64,000 bases of DNA from Acinetobacter proteolyticus (GCF_000367945.1 NZ_KB849179.1:1615124-1679123); one strand, 5' to 3'; numbered from the stretch's first letter, positions 46,027 through 57,213 are shown. The notes: generated by a model not told the origin, from the letters alone. Program-made: numbers and translations.

Positions 46027-47673
46027 ATGCAACAATGGCTGCGCTCATCCAAGTTTTTACTTCTTTTTTTACCGTTTTGGTTATTGATCAGCTCATGGAT
46101 ACGCCCGCTATCAGTCCCAGATGAAGGACGATATGGTGACATCAGCCGTTTCATGTTGGAATCTGGGGATTGGCTGATTCCACGCCTCAATGGTTTACCA
46201 TTTATGCACAAACCCCCGTTACTGCATTGGCTTTCAACAGCTTTAATGGAAGTGTTTGGGGTACACATTTGGGTGCTACGACTGGTTCCAACTTTAGCTG
46301 GCTGCCTGATGCTAATCAGCCTTTTTGTTTTTTTAAAAAAGCATGTTTCAGAACAAATAGCCCAACTGAGCATCATTATCCTATCAACCAGTTTATTATT
46401 TTATGGTAGCAGTGAATATATCAACCATGACCTGCTGGTTGCATCATGGATGACGGTTTGTATTTTAAGTTTTGTTGACTTCACTCTCTCAGGGAAAAAG
46501 TCAGTTTTATTTTTAGCTTACTTTGCCGCAGCTGCCGGCTTCTTAAGCAAAGGCTTAATTAGCGTGTTAATCCCCGGCATGGTTTTACTGCCATGGTTAC
46601 TTTACACCCAGCAATGGAGAAAAATTCCGGCCTTACTCAACCCATTTGCTATTCTATTCTTTCTTGCCCTCACTGCGCCATGGGTCTATTTAGTTCAATT
46701 AAAATACCCACAATTTTTACACTATTTTTTTATCGATCAACAATTCAGCCGCTTCAGCTCCAATGCATTTAACAATAAACAACCTTGGTTTTTCTATTAT
46801 CTCATTCTGTTTATAAGCTTTTTACCGTGGTTGTTTGTGAGTCGGTTTCAATTCTCAAAACATATTTTTCAAACATCACTCTCTTCTTCTTTACTCGCGC
46901 TATGCCTTTGGTGGTTTATATCTGTGAGTATTTTTTTCTCTATCCCTCCCTCAAAATTGGCAGGCTATATCTTACCTGCGGTAGCACCAATCGCAATCTT
47001 ACTTGCTGTTGCTGTACGTGCTGCATTGAAGAATTCAGATAAAACTAAACTGCAAATCTGGGGGACTGCTGTTTTTATTTTTGTCCTCGGGATTGGGATT
47101 TCCTTTGCACCACATTTGATAAAGAATAATCATGTTTTCTATCAAGCTCGCGCAATTCAGATTTACACGATAGGCGCAATTTTATGTTTCGTACCATTTT
47201 GCTTAATGCTGTTATTTAAACAGAAGAAAATAGATTATTTAACTGCAATCTTTTTAAGCTTAATTGTCTTCTGCACCTCAATTTCAGCAGCAGTAAGCGT
47301 TCTCGACGCCAAGAACAATGCTGATCAAATTGATTTTGCAAAATCGATGAACCCCAATTCGGACATCGTTTTCTACTACAATTACTTCTATGACCTTCCC
47401 TTTTTATTAAACTTAAAAACACCAGTTTATATCGTCAATGATTGGGAGAGTGTGAAGACAGATAATTCCTCACTAGAACTTAAAGATGGGCTGTTATTTG
47501 AACCTGAGCGTAAACAATATTTATGGAATAAGCAGCAACTCCAAAACATGATAGAGCAGAAGCATCCCGTAGTCGTTGTGAGCAACCCTGGAGGCTACAA
47601 ACCAGATCATCCAAACGTCAAAACTCTGCATTACCGTAACTATGATGTATTTTTGTTTAACCAGAATATCTAA
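46027..47673 (+). CDS. ArnT-like (GT83/PMT family) lipid A glycosyltransferase
   Basis: A 548-residue polytopic transferase of the ArnT family, which uses undecaprenyl-phosphate sugars to modify lipid A in the periplasm. The first periplasmic loop has the catalytic-type acid motif SVPDEGRYGDISRFML (about 30-45) and RLNGLPFMHKPPLLHWL. About eleven hydrophobic segments and a soluble C-terminal domain (about 430-548, YIVNDWESVKTDNSSLEL) follow. Francisella FlmK, the galactosamine transferase, is a close model. It is last gene of the operon, followed by a terminator. Confidence 0.87.
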   Translation: MQQWLRSSKFLLLFLPFWLLISSWIRPLSVPDEGRYGDISRFMLESGDWLIPRLNGLPFMHKPPLLHWLSTALMEVFGVHIWVLRLVPTLAGCLMLISLFVFLKKHVSEQIAQLSIIILSTSLLFYGSSEYINHDLLVASWMTVCILSFVDFTLSGKKSVLFLAYFAAAAGFLSKGLISVLIPGMVLLPWLLYTQQWRKIPALLNPFAILFFLALTAPWVYLVQLKYPQFLHYFFIDQQFSRFSSNAFNNKQPWFFYYLILFISFLPWLFVSRFQFSKHIFQTSLSSSLLALCLWWFISVSIFFSIPPSKLAGYILPAVAPIAILLAVAVRAALKNSDKTKLQIWGTAVFIFVLGIGISFAPHLIKNNHVFYQARAIQIYTIGAILCFVPFCLMLLFKQKKIDYLTAIFLSLIVFCTSISAAVSVLDAKNNADQIDFAKSMNPNSDIVFYYNYFYDLPFLLNLKTPVYIVNDWESVKTDNSSLELKDGLLFEPERKQYLWNKQQLQNMIEQKHPVVVVSNPGGYKPDHPNVKTLHYRNYDVFLFNQNI

Positions 47674-47708
47674 AGAAAAAAGGAAGCTCATGAGCTTCCT
47701 TTTTTCTT
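47673..47708. terminator. Bidirectional terminator between the ArnT-like gene and gyrA
   Basis: A perfect 36-base palindrome (18-base arms, core GGAAGCTCATGAGCTTCC, flanked by A and T runs). Confidence 0.95.
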
Positions 47709-47719
47709 ACTGAAAAGAG

Positions 47720-50449
47720 TTACGCCTCAGGTGTATCATCTTTCGGCTCAGCTGCCACTTCTTCAGAAGTGATTGCTTCGGCTTCAGTATTTTCTACTTC
47801 ATCAATCGTATCTAACTCTTCGTCATCCTCTACTGCTTCAATAGATACCACACCAACTAGGGTTTCAGCATCACTCAAGCGGATCAAACGAACACCTTGT
47901 GCATTACGACCTGTAGTTGCAACTTCCGCTGCACGAGTACGTACCAATGTACCGCCATCAGAAATCAACATCAGTTCTTTGCTTTCATCAATCGATACTG
48001 CGCCAACAAGCTCACCATTACGTTCGCTGGTCTTAATCGCAATTACACCCTTACCACCACGTTTCTTGGTCGGGAAGTCATCGACTGGGGTACGTTTACC
48101 ATAACCATTGGCACATGCACACAGCACTTCACCCGTTTCAGGGACGACAACCAAGGAGACAATACGGCTAACAACATTTGAATCTGATGAATCATCATTG
48201 TCATCGCTGTCATCATTTTCAACATCAGCATCTTCAGCTTCAATGGTATTGCTGGCGAAGCTTACGCGCATACCACGGACACCTTTGGCAGTACGACCCA
48301 TGGCACGAACATCAGTTTCAGCAAAACGGATTGCCTTACCTTCATTCGAGAACAACATGATCTGCTGATTACCATCGGTAATCGCAACACCGATCAAGGT
48401 ATCTTCTTCATTTAGCTCAATCGCACGTAAACCGTTTGAACGGACATTACTAAATTGAGCAAGTTCAACACGTTTTACCGTACCTGACGCAGTTGCCATA
48501 AACACATAGTGATTTTCAGGGAACTCCGTCAACGGCAAGATCGCAGTCACGGTTTCATTCGCATCCAATGGAAGCAAATTAATAATCGGACGACCTTTTG
48601 CACCACGCGAAGCCTGTGGCACTTCAAATACACGTAAGCGGTAGACTTTACCCACATTGGTAAAGCACAGTACCGTTGCATGGTTTGATGCCACAATTAA
48701 ATGCTGGATGATGTCATCATCTTTCATGGCTGTTGCAGACTTACCACGACCACCACGACGTTGCGCTTGATAATCAGACAGTGGTTGAGTTTTTGCATAA
48801 CCTGTTTGAGACACAGTCAATACAACTTGCTCTTCAGGAATCAAATCTTCACGGCAGAAATCAACACCAGACTCGACAATCTCAGTACGACGACCATCAC
48901 CATATTGTTGCAAGATCAACGCAAGTTCTTCACGAATCACATTCATCAACAAGTTAAAGTCATTTAGAATTGCAGTTAATTCAGCAATTTGACCTAAAAT
49001 TTCAGTATATTCTGCGTGTAACTTGTCTTGTTCTAGACCTGTTAAACGGTGTAAACGTAATTCTAAGATCGCGCCAACCTGAGTTGGTGACAAACGATAG
49101 ATATCACCCGACAAGCCAAATGGACGTGCTGGGTCTTCACCTTCAATTTCATCTGGACGAACAGAAATTGCGCCTGCTTTTTCCAATAAAGCAACAACAC
49201 CACCGCCAGCCCACTCACCTGCTTGTAAACGCTCACGCGCTTCAGCTGGGTTGGCAGAAGATTTGATGGTTTCAATAATCGCATCAATATTGGCTAAGGC
49301 AACTGTCAAACCTTCTAAGATATGACCACGCTCACGTGCTTTACGTAATTCGTACATGGTACGGCGTGTCACCACTTCTTGGCGGTGACGGATGAATGCC
49401 GCAATAATATCTTTCAGGTTCATCAACTTTGGCTGACCATTATCAAGGCAGACCATGTTGATGCTGAACGAGTTTTGTAATTGGGTATGCAAGAATAAAT
49501 TATTGACTGCAACTTCAGCGTTTTCACCACGCTTCAAGTCGATGGCAATACGCATCCCTTCTTTATCAGACTCATCACGAAGCTCAGAAATTCCTTCAAG
49601 TTTCTTTTCTTTGACTAACTCGGCAATACGCTCAATGGTTTTTGCCTTGTTGACTTGATAAGGAATTTCAGTAAAGACAATCGTGGTACGACCTGTTTTC
49701 TGGTCTTCTTCGAAGTGATACTTACCACGAATATGCAAACGACCTTTACCCGTACGGTAAGCATCTACAATGCCCGATTTACCGTAAATAATACCGCCTG
49801 TAGGGAAATCTGGGCCAGTAATGTGCTCCATCAAACCTTCTACAGAGATATTCGGGTTATTGGCATAAGCCAAACATGCATTCACCACTTCAGTCATGTT
49901 GTGTGGCGCCATATTGGTCGCCATACCCACCGCAATACCCGTCGTACCATTGATCAGTAGATTTGGAATACGCGTTGGCATCACCTGAGGAATACGCTCA
50001 GAACCATCGTAGTTATCTTCCCAATCAACCGTATCTTTTTCTAGATCGGCCAAAATTTCATGGGTAAGTTTTTGCATACGAACTTCGGTATAACGCATTG
50101 CTGCTGCGCTATCCCCATCGACCGAACCGAAGTTACCCTGACCATCAACCAACATATAACGCAAGCTGAAGTCCTGCGCCATACGAACAATTGTTTCGTA
50201 TACTGCACTGTCACCATGAGGGTGATATTTACCGATCACGTCACCGACAACACGAGCAGACTTTTTGTACGCTTTGTTATAATCATTGCCCAATTCGTGC
50301 ATCGCATATAATACGCGACGATGAACAGGTTTTAGACCGTCTCTCACATCTGGCAATGCACGAGATACGATTACGCTCATCGCGTAATCTAGATATGAAT
50401 GCTTGAGTTCGTCCTCAATGGCAATCGGTCTGATTTCCGATACGCTCAT
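47720..50449 (-). CDS. gyrA: DNA gyrase subunit A
   Basis: Breaks and rejoins DNA in the GyrA2GyrB2 supercoiling enzyme. It is 909 residues. The active-site Tyr is at about 120 (AAAMRYTE). The quinolone pocket reads [10 protein letters not shown] with Ser81 and Glu85, the susceptible form in Acinetobacter numbering. The C-terminal beta-pinwheel contains the GyrA box QRRGGRG. An acidic insert (about residues 750-780, [15 protein letters not shown]) interrupts one blade and the tail is also acidic. AAGGAG lies 7 bases upstream of the ATG. Confidence 0.98.
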   Translation of the reverse strand: MSVSEIRPIAIEDELKHSYLDYAMSVIVSRALPDVRDGLKPVHRRVLYAMHELGNDYNKAYKKSARVVGDVIGKYHPHGDSAVYETIVRMAQDFSLRYMLVDGQGNFGSVDGDSAAAMRYTEVRMQKLTHEILADLEKDTVDWEDNYDGSERIPQVMPTRIPNLLINGTTGIAVGMATNMAPHNMTEVVNACLAYANNPNISVEGLMEHITGPDFPTGGIIYGKSGIVDAYRTGKGRLHIRGKYHFEEDQKTGRTTIVFTEIPYQVNKAKTIERIAELVKEKKLEGISELRDESDKEGMRIAIDLKRGENAEVAVNNLFLHTQLQNSFSINMVCLDNGQPKLMNLKDIIAAFIRHRQEVVTRRTMYELRKARERGHILEGLTVALANIDAIIETIKSSANPAEARERLQAGEWAGGGVVALLEKAGAISVRPDEIEGEDPARPFGLSGDIYRLSPTQVGAILELRLHRLTGLEQDKLHAEYTEILGQIAELTAILNDFNLLMNVIREELALILQQYGDGRRTEIVESGVDFCREDLIPEEQVVLTVSQTGYAKTQPLSDYQAQRRGGRGKSATAMKDDDIIQHLIVASNHATVLCFTNVGKVYRLRVFEVPQASRGAKGRPIINLLPLDANETVTAILPLTEFPENHYVFMATASGTVKRVELAQFSNVRSNGLRAIELNEEDTLIGVAITDGNQQIMLFSNEGKAIRFAETDVRAMGRTAKGVRGMRVSFASNTIEAEDADVENDDSDDNDDSSDSNVVSRIVSLVVVPETGEVLCACANGYGKRTPVDDFPTKKRGGKGVIAIKTSERNGELVGAVSIDESKELMLISDGGTLVRTRAAEVATTGRNAQGVRLIRLSDAETLVGVVSIEAVEDDEELDTIDEVENTEAEAITSEEVAAEPKDDTPEA

Positions 50450-51180
50450 GCATACTCCTTGTTTACAGGTAGAGAGTTGTACCTGTTTTTATGTCTTCAA
50501 TCTTGCAAAAATTCAGCTCAAAGACTTGAACTAAAAATAAAAAATACAGCGAAAAATTATAGCATAAAGCACAAACCAACTGTGAGTTTAAGTATTTAAA
50601 AATAGCATTTTTTTACAATAAAAAAATTATATAAATTAACAACTTAAAATTATCAAATATCATATGCATTGATAAAAATAGATTCGAAGACTTTTTGAGC
50701 AAAAGTTCATCAAATGATTCAATAAAAGTGTTGAATCAAATAAGATTTAGCTGGTTGTTTCAGCGCGATAATACATATTAAGTTTTAGTCTACAGGCCGA
50801 CAAATCCGAGCCTTATTTAAAACATTTTATATATGGAATTCTGTCGCTGACTTATAAAATAGCAAAAGGTAACCCAAAGCTTGTTTAATAAAAGCCACCT
50901 TAAAATGAATGATATGCTAATCGGCGTAAATAAACCCGCTATAGCTCCATCCCACCCCCCACGACAAATAGCTCTTATTTTTGATTCTAGTGTCATTGAA
51001 ACAGCAATTGGGGATTCCAGTACACATGGGATGTATTGTTCGGATAACCTCAATACGACGCACATTATGCTCAACACGATCTTTAGTTAACCCAGATCAT
51101 TAAAAATAGCCATATCCCACCAATGATGGCTAAAACAACAAAATAAACTGTGATCACAATTATCCAAGCGTTTAAGGCAT
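50450..51180. other. Intergenic region between gyrA and etfA
   Basis: About 730 bases. The gyrA side is AT-rich with no clear promoter pair. On the minus strand at about 51090-51170 there is an open frame reading ITVYFVVLAIIGGIWLF, strongly hydrophobic but lacking an ATG and ribosome-binding site. An 86-codon minus-strand frame at 50817-51077 has no recognisable domain. It looks like remnant or non-coding DNA. Confidence 0.4.
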
Positions 51181-51204
51181 AAAAAACGCCCCTTTCGGAG
51201 CGTT
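51181..51204 (-). terminator. etfBA terminator
   Basis: AACGCCCC/GGAGCGTT stem (one mismatch) with loop TTTC and a T run on the minus-strand side, about 24 bases past the etfA stop. Confidence 0.85.
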
Positions 51205-51227
51205 CTTCAACTTTTATTCAGAGCGAA

Positions 51228-52163
51228 TTAAAGTTTAGATACCAATTCAGGTACTACAGTGTTCAAATCGCCCACTAACCAGTAGTCAGCAACACTGTTG
51301 ATTGGCGCTTCTTCGTCTTTGTTGATTGCAACAATAACTTTAGAATCTTTCATACCTGCCAAGTGCTGAATCGCACCAGAGATACCGATCGCCATATAAA
51401 GATCTGGCGCAACGATTTTACCAGTTTGACCAACTTGGAAGTCATTTGGTACGAAACCAGCATCGACCGCAGCACGTGAAGCACCTTGAGCAGCACCAAG
51501 CTTATCAGCTAATGGGTCAAGTACTTTGTGATAGTTCTCACCAGAACCTACACCACGACCACCAGAAACAACGATACGCGCAGCAGTTAATTCTGGACGA
51601 TCAAGTTTCACGATTTCTTCGTTTACAAACGTAGAAATACCCGCATCTTTCACTTCAGCAACTGCTTCAATTGCAGCAGAACCGCCTTCAGCAGCAACTG
51701 CGTCAAACGCTGTACCACGAACTGTACCCACGATAATTGCTTCGTCAGATTGAACAGTTGCGATTGCGTTACCTGCGTAGATTGGGCGCTTAAACGTATT
51801 TGCAGATTCAACAGCGATAATGTCTGAGATCATGCTTACGTCAAGAAGCGCAGCAACACGAGGAAGAACGTTCTTACCTGTTGTAGTAGAAGCAGCTAAT
51901 ACGTATTTGTATCCGCCTTTCGCGATGTCAGCAACCAAGCCAGCAACGTTTTCAGCCAATTGGTTTGCATAAGCAGCATTGTCAGCAAGTAATACTTTGC
52001 TCACACCAGCAACTTTAGCAGCAGCGTCTGCAACTGCTTGAGCGCCAGAACCAGCAACCAATACAGTAATATCACCACCGATTTTTTGAGCTGCCGCAAC
52101 AACGTTTAAAGTTGCACCGTTAAGTGTCTGGTTGTTGTGATCAGCGATAACTAAAATACTCAT
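51228..52163 (-). CDS. etfA: Electron transfer flavoprotein alpha subunit
   Basis: A 311-residue FAD-binding subunit that takes electrons from acyl-CoA and other dehydrogenases and passes them to ETF-ubiquinone oxidoreductase. The C-terminal FAD domain has VSGGRGVGSGENY and DLYMAIGISGAIQHLAGM. It is second gene of etfBA; the start is 17 bases from the etfB stop. Confidence 0.97.
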   Translation of the reverse strand: MSILVIADHNNQTLNGATLNVVAAAQKIGGDITVLVAGSGAQAVADAAAKVAGVSKVLLADNAAYANQLAENVAGLVADIAKGGYKYVLAASTTTGKNVLPRVAALLDVSMISDIIAVESANTFKRPIYAGNAIATVQSDEAIIVGTVRGTAFDAVAAEGGSAAIEAVAEVKDAGISTFVNEEIVKLDRPELTAARIVVSGGRGVGSGENYHKVLDPLADKLGAAQGASRAAVDAGFVPNDFQVGQTGKIVAPDLYMAIGISGAIQHLAGMKDSKVIVAINKDEEAPINSVADYWLVGDLNTVVPELVSKL

Positions 52164-52180
52164 GATTTTATCCTTCTGTA

Positions 52181-52930
52181 TTAGATCACTTTCGCTTCGT
52201 TTTTCAATTTTTCAACAAGCTCGTCTACAGACTTCACTTGTACGCCAGCTTTACGTTCAGCAGGAGCTTCAACTTTAATTGTTTTAAGCTTAGTGCCTGT
52301 TGCAACGCCATAATCAGCAGGTGATTTGGTATCAAGTGGCTTTTTACGCGCTTTCATGATGTTTGGAAGAGCAGCGTAACGTGGCTCATTCAAACGTAAG
52401 TCAGTCGTGATGATTGCTGGAAGTGCAAGCTCAACAGTTTGCAAACCGCCGTCAACTTCACGAGTTACTTGAACTTTACCGCCGTCAACTTTAACTTCAG
52501 ATGCGAAAGTACCTTGACCAGCACCAAGTAAAGCACCAAGCATTTGACCTACTTGGTTAGAGTCGTCATCAATTGCTTGTTTACCAAGAAGAATAAGTTC
52601 TGGTTTTTCAGCATCAACAACGCCTTTTAAGATTTTAGCAACTTCTAAAGCGCCAACTTCATCAGCAGTTTCAACTAAAATACCGCGATCAGCACCTAAA
52701 GCCATTGCAGAACGAATTTGTTCTTGAGCGTCTTTAGAACCCACTGAAACAACAACGATTTCAGAAACTGTTCCTTTTTCTTTTAAGCGAACCGCTTCTT
52801 CCACTGCGATTTCACAGAATGGGTTGATTGACATCTTAACGTTGGTAAGGTCAACCCCACTATTGTCCGGCTTAACACGAACTTTAACGTTGGCATCAAC
52901 CACACGTTTTACAGCGACAAGAGCCTTCAT
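52181..52930 (-). CDS. etfB: Electron transfer flavoprotein beta subunit
   Basis: A 249-residue partner of EtfA with an AMP-binding role. [19 protein letters not shown] at the start and [18 protein letters not shown] are signature features, and [18 protein letters not shown] is the AMP site. ATG 52930 has GAGG upstream; the eight extra codons to 52954 are not family-like. Confidence 0.97.
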   Translation of the reverse strand: MKALVAVKRVVDANVKVRVKPDNSGVDLTNVKMSINPFCEIAVEEAVRLKEKGTVSEIVVVSVGSKDAQEQIRSAMALGADRGILVETADEVGALEVAKILKGVVDAEKPELILLGKQAIDDDSNQVGQMLGALLGAGQGTFASEVKVDGGKVQVTREVDGGLQTVELALPAIITTDLRLNEPRYAALPNIMKARKKPLDTKSPADYGVATGTKLKTIKVEAPAERKAGVQVKSVDELVEKLKNEAKVI

Positions 52931-53368
52931 GTAATCCTCGGCTGTTCTAAGCAAGTAAATGTAATGAAGAGCATTCTAACTCTTCGATTGAAACTTTTTA
53001 GGTGCCCTATCTTGCAATGTATTTGGCATTTCGGTCAAGTCACAATTTCCGCTACAGCCATAAAAAAGATGAAACGCTCAGTTCACATATTGAAAATAGT
53101 GATTGGCACTACAAATTTAGTTTATCAACCTGATGAATATTAAACTTTGATTTTTTTAATATTTTATAAAATTCAACAATCTAAAACAGGCTTTTTTATG
53201 TAAATAAGGATGATCTGTAACGGATCGTTTCTGATAAATTTTCCTGTCTTTTCACTTTTAAAAAAAGGCGTCAATTAAGTAAGAACATCAATTCAACAAA
53301 TCTCACAAATAAAGTGGAAAAGTAGTCGATGATTAAATGCTCAATTTTGCAACATAATATATCAAAAT
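52931..53368. other. Intergenic region between etfB and xerC
   Basis: About 440 AT-rich bases: the etfBA promoter region and the 3' flank of xerC. I see no gene, RNA or repeat that I can support. Confidence 0.4.
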
Positions 53369-54283
53369 TTAGCTTTTTTGCGCTCTTGGGTGGGTTTGAT
53401 CATACACTTTAGCCAGTTGTTCGAAGTCAACGTGGGTATAAATTTGGGTGGTCGATAGATTACTATGCCCTAGCATCTCCTGCACAGAACGTAAATCCCC
53501 ACTGGCAGACAGCATATGACTGGCAAAACAATGCCTTAATAAATGTGGATGTAAATCAACATTGACACCTGCTCGCTGTGCTTGCAATTTGACTCGATTT
53601 TCAATTTGGCGTGGTGTTAAAGCATTGCCACGCTGCGAGATAAAAACAGCTGAATCCGCATTAAAACCACCTTGCCAAATTCGATAGATTTTCAGCCATT
53701 CCACCAAACTGTCCTTGGCCTTGCCACCAAATGGGACAATTCGAGTTTTATTGCCCTTACCCGTAATACGTAAAAGCTGTCGGTTAAAATCAACATCTTT
53801 AATCGTCAATCCTTGTAATTCTGCCAAACGAAGACCACTGGAATAAAGCAGTTCGAGCATGGCTTTATCACGTAACCATAATTGTTGTTCGATCGGCTTT
53901 TCTGGCGCTGCTTGATCTAAAATTTGATGCACAGTCTCAATATCAATCATACCGGGTAAAGGTCGTGGTTGACGTTTTAATTTAAAATCCTCGGATGGAT
54001 TTTGCTCCAGATATTGACCTTGTTCTGCCCACTTCATAAATTGGCGAATCGATGTTAAATGACGTTGTAAACTACTAGAGCTTAATTGGTCTCGTTCGAC
54101 ACGCGCAGCCAAATACTCCCGCAAATCAGAAGCCTCAACATCTGGTAGTTGTAATTGTTTATATTCGCAAAATTTAAAAAAATCGGTTAAATCACGTTGA
54201 TAGGCTGCAATTGTATGCTCAGACTGATTTTGAATGATCCGTTCTTTTAACCACATGGATAGCAGTTTTTCAGGGCTTTCCAA
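53369..54283 (-). CDS. xerC: Tyrosine recombinase XerC
   Basis: Resolves chromosome dimers at dif with XerD. It is 304 residues. The N-terminal SAM-like core-binding domain is at about 5-90. The catalytic set is R152 (SGLRLAEL), K near 176 (ITGKGNK), H247 and R250 (HPHLLRH), H273 (LGHSNL) and the nucleophile Y282 (TQIYTHV). The start is TTG 54283 with GGAGAG upstream; ATG 54256 is the alternative. XerD is told apart by context: dapF lies nearby, as with xerC in enterics. Confidence 0.92.
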   Translation of the reverse strand: MESPEKLLSMWLKERIIQNQSEHTIAAYQRDLTDFFKFCEYKQLQLPDVEASDLREYLAARVERDQLSSSSLQRHLTSIRQFMKWAEQGQYLEQNPSEDFKLKRQPRPLPGMIDIETVHQILDQAAPEKPIEQQLWLRDKAMLELLYSSGLRLAELQGLTIKDVDFNRQLLRITGKGNKTRIVPFGGKAKDSLVEWLKIYRIWQGGFNADSAVFISQRGNALTPRQIENRVKLQAQRAGVNVDLHPHLLRHCFASHMLSASGDLRSVQEMLGHSNLSTTQIYTHVDFEQLAKVYDQTHPRAQKS

Positions 54284-54415
54284 ATTGCTCTCCAGTGTTA
54301 TGCCGATACCAACAACGATAGTCTAGCAAATTTTACTGCGATTTATCGCTAAACCAATATCGAAGAATTGATGCCTGTGTAATACAATCATTTTAAAGTT
54401 TTGAGTGGCGCTACT

Positions 54416-55030
54416 ATGATGACAACAATGCTTATTCCCTATCTCTTCGCAATTACTATCTTAACCATTACTCCAGGTCTAGATACCACGCTGATTATTC
54501 GCACTGCGACCTTGGAAGGTAAAGCGAAGGCATTCCAAGCTGCTTTAGGAATTAATCTTGGCTGTATTGTATGGGGAATCATTGTGGCCTGTGGTTTAGG
54601 TGCGTTGCTGATGACTTCGGATCTGGCCTTCAATGCCTTGAAGTGGATGGGCGCAGTTTATCTCACGTGGTTAGGACTCAATCTTATTCTAAAACCTCGT
54701 AGCCAGCTCGCAGGTTTAAATGATTCTACAACGACCCAAAACTGGTTTATTAAAGGTTTCTGGGGCAATTTACTGAATCCGAAAGTCGGTATTTTTTATA
54801 TTTCTTTCTTGCCCCAGTTCATTCCACAGTCTTCCTCTCCAATTATTTGGACCATGGGACTGGTGATGATTCATGTGCTAATCGGGTTGATCTGGTCAAT
54901 TTTTTTGATCGCTGCGATGCAGTCCATTTCTGCTTATTTAAAACAGCCTAAATTCATTCGCTATATGGATCGCATCACAGGCAGTATTTTTATTTTGTTT
55001 GCATTGAAACTGGCTTTCGGCAAAAGATAA
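54416..55030 (+). CDS. LysE/RhtB-family amino acid exporter
   Basis: A 204-residue membrane protein with about six helices. MMTTMLIPYLFAITILTITPGLDT and the conserved LGINLGCIVWG and WMGAVYLTWLGLNLI match the family, and FWGNLLNPKVGIFY is the signature. It exports amino acids such as lysine, homoserine or threonine. It lies convergent to the lysine genes dapF and lysA. ATG 54416 is used, not TTG 54401. Confidence 0.9.
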   Translation: MMTTMLIPYLFAITILTITPGLDTTLIIRTATLEGKAKAFQAALGINLGCIVWGIIVACGLGALLMTSDLAFNALKWMGAVYLTWLGLNLILKPRSQLAGLNDSTTTQNWFIKGFWGNLLNPKVGIFYISFLPQFIPQSSSPIIWTMGLVMIHVLIGLIWSIFLIAAMQSISAYLKQPKFIRYMDRITGSIFILFALKLAFGKR

Positions 55031-55035
55031 ACAAT

Positions 55036-55065
55036 AAAAAGCGCGTTTCAAATAACGCGCTTTTT
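55036..55065. terminator. Bidirectional terminator between the LysE-type gene and dapF
   Basis: AAAAAGCGCGTT/AACGCGCTTTTT arms with a 6-base loop and T runs on both strands. Confidence 0.92.
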
Positions 55066-55079
55066 TAAATCTTAGATCA

Positions 55080-55934
55080 TCAGCCTTGGAAATATCTTAA
55101 ATCCAAACGTGCATCATAAACATGCGTGGTTGGACCAGTCATCCACACCACATCACCTTCACGCCAAGCGATATGTAACTTACCGCCAGCAAGCTGCACT
55201 TCAACTTCATTGGCAAGTAGACCACGGCGCATACCACTGACTGCTGCTGCACAAGCCCCTGTACCACAGGCCAAAGTCTCACCGACACCACGCTCAAACA
55301 CACGTAAACGGATATGCTTTTCATCCAGAATTTGCATAAATCCAGCATTCACACGTGCAGGAAAACGCGCATGTGATTCCACTTGTGGACCAATACGCTC
55401 AACATCAGCAGTTAATACATCAGGAACAATGGTCACCGCATGCGGATTACCCATATTCACAACATCAATATTAATGCTCTGATTATCTGCAAGCTCCAGT
55501 GCATATAAACCTTCAATATCTTCATGCGCTTGGGTCACAAACGGAATTTCTTCTGGCAGAAATTTTGGTGGCCCCATATTGACACGAACCCAACCATTGG
55601 CGCCCAACTCAGGTTCAACAATCCCTGCTTTGGTTTGCACACGGATTTTGGTTTTGGTCGTGAGTTGACGCTCATGTACAAAGCGAGCAAAACAACGTAC
55701 CCCATTACCACACTGCTCGACTTCAGAACCATCGGCATTAAAAATTCGATATTTAAAATCGACATCTGGCAAATCAGGTGGCTCAACAATCAGTAGTTGA
55801 TCAAAACCCACACCGAAATGACGATCAGCTAAACGCTGAATCGTGACTGTATCTAAATAAGCTCGCTGGGTCACAAGGTCAACGACCATAAAATCATTGC
55901 CAAGACCATGCATTTTGGTAAATTCTAAATACAT
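55080..55934 (-). CDS. dapF: Diaminopimelate epimerase
   Basis: Interconverts LL- and meso-diaminopimelate for lysine and peptidoglycan. It has 284 residues. The two catalytic Cys are in EQCGNGVRC (about 75) and [11 protein letters not shown] (about 222). [16 protein letters not shown] opens the protein. It follows lysA by 6 bases on the same strand and shares its operon. Confidence 0.97.
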   Translation of the reverse strand: MYLEFTKMHGLGNDFMVVDLVTQRAYLDTVTIQRLADRHFGVGFDQLLIVEPPDLPDVDFKYRIFNADGSEVEQCGNGVRCFARFVHERQLTTKTKIRVQTKAGIVEPELGANGWVRVNMGPPKFLPEEIPFVTQAHEDIEGLYALELADNQSINIDVVNMGNPHAVTIVPDVLTADVERIGPQVESHARFPARVNAGFMQILDEKHIRLRVFERGVGETLACGTGACAAAVSGMRRGLLANEVEVQLAGGKLHIAWREGDVVWMTGPTTHVYDARLDLRYFQG

Positions 55935-55940
55935 CTTAAT

Positions 55941-57191
55941 TTACTCCTCAGGCAACAAACGCTCTTTTTCCCAGAGTGATTCTATGGTTTCACGTTCACG
56001 AATTAAATAGGCTTGATCACCACTGACCATAACTTCAGCAGCACGGCCACGGCTATTATAGTTAGAGCTCATCACAAAACCGTAAGCACCCGCACCCAAT
56101 ACCGCCAACACATCATTTTCCTGAAGTGCTAAATCACGTTCTTTACCCAAGAAATCGCCAGTTTCACAGATCGCACCAACCAAATCCCAAGTTTTAACTT
56201 CGACATCAGGATTTGGATTGACCGACTGAATATCCATCCATGCTTCATATAAAGCAGGACGAATTAAATCATTCATCGCCGCATCAATAATGGCAAAGTT
56301 ACGATGGTTTGTTGGTTTTAACAAATCTACCTTGGTGACTAATGCACCTGCATTGGCAGAAATACTGCGCCCTGGTTCCATATAGACTTTGAGACCCAAC
56401 TTTTCTAAAGCTGGGCGCATTGAATTGGCATATTCTTCAACACTTGGCGGGGTTTCATCTTTATAACGCACACCCAAACCACCACCAATATCAATATGTT
56501 TGAGGTTGATACCCAAGTTTTTCAATTGCTCAATCATCAAAATGACACGATCAAGTGCATCCACAAAAGGCTTGGTCTCAGTCAACTGTGAACCGATATG
56601 ACAATCAATCCCAACAATCTCAAGATTCGGTAACGATGCTGCATATTGATAAGTTTCATCAACGGTATCACTTGGAATACCAAACTTGTTTTCTTTCAAA
56701 CCCGTAGAGATATAAGGATGGGTTTTGGCATCTACATCTGGATTTACCCGTAACGAAATTGGTGCTTTTTTCCCAAGTTTTGCTGCGACTTTTTGAATGC
56801 GATCTAGTTCGGCATGTGATTCGACATTAAAACAAGCAATCCCAACATTTAAGGCTTTTTCAATATCGGCTTCAGATTTACCTAAACCTGAAAATACGAT
56901 TTTCGATGGTTCGCCGCCTGCAGCAAGTACACGCGCCAGTTCTCCACCCGTCACGATATCAAAACCGGCACCGACCCTTGCCAATACACGAAGAACAGCT
57001 AAGTTTGAGTTTGACTTCACCGCAAAACAGATTTGATGATCAATAAAATCAAAAGCACGGTGCATATCCAAATAATGCTTTTCAAAAGTTGCTTTTGAAT
57101 ACACATATAAAGGCGTGCCGTATTGCTGTGCGAGCTGATCCAGTGAACATTGCTCAGCGTGCAATACTCCATTAATGCGGGTGAAACTCAT
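55941..57191 (-). CDS. lysA: Diaminopimelate decarboxylase
   Basis: The last lysine step, using PLP. It has 416 residues. The Schiff-base Lys59 is in ICFAVKSNSNLAVL, substrate residues are in CHIGSQLTE, and the catalytic Cys is in AICETGDFLG. The gene order lptM-lysA-dapF is as in many Gammaproteobacteria. Confidence 0.97.
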   Translation of the reverse strand: MSFTRINGVLHAEQCSLDQLAQQYGTPLYVYSKATFEKHYLDMHRAFDFIDHQICFAVKSNSNLAVLRVLARVGAGFDIVTGGELARVLAAGGEPSKIVFSGLGKSEADIEKALNVGIACFNVESHAELDRIQKVAAKLGKKAPISLRVNPDVDAKTHPYISTGLKENKFGIPSDTVDETYQYAASLPNLEIVGIDCHIGSQLTETKPFVDALDRVILMIEQLKNLGINLKHIDIGGGLGVRYKDETPPSVEEYANSMRPALEKLGLKVYMEPGRSISANAGALVTKVDLLKPTNHRNFAIIDAAMNDLIRPALYEAWMDIQSVNPNPDVEVKTWDLVGAICETGDFLGKERDLALQENDVLAVLGAGAYGFVMSSNYNSRGRAAEVMVSGDQAYLIRERETIESLWEKERLLPEE

Positions 57192-57213
57192 GAAGATGTC
57201 CTTATTTACAAAC

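Noticed and set aside
50195..50220. Quinolone-resistance mutation in gyrA
   Set aside because: Ser81 and Glu85 are the susceptible residues.
50817..51077. 86-codon minus-strand frame
   Set aside because: No recognisable motif, weak GTG start and no ribosome-binding site.
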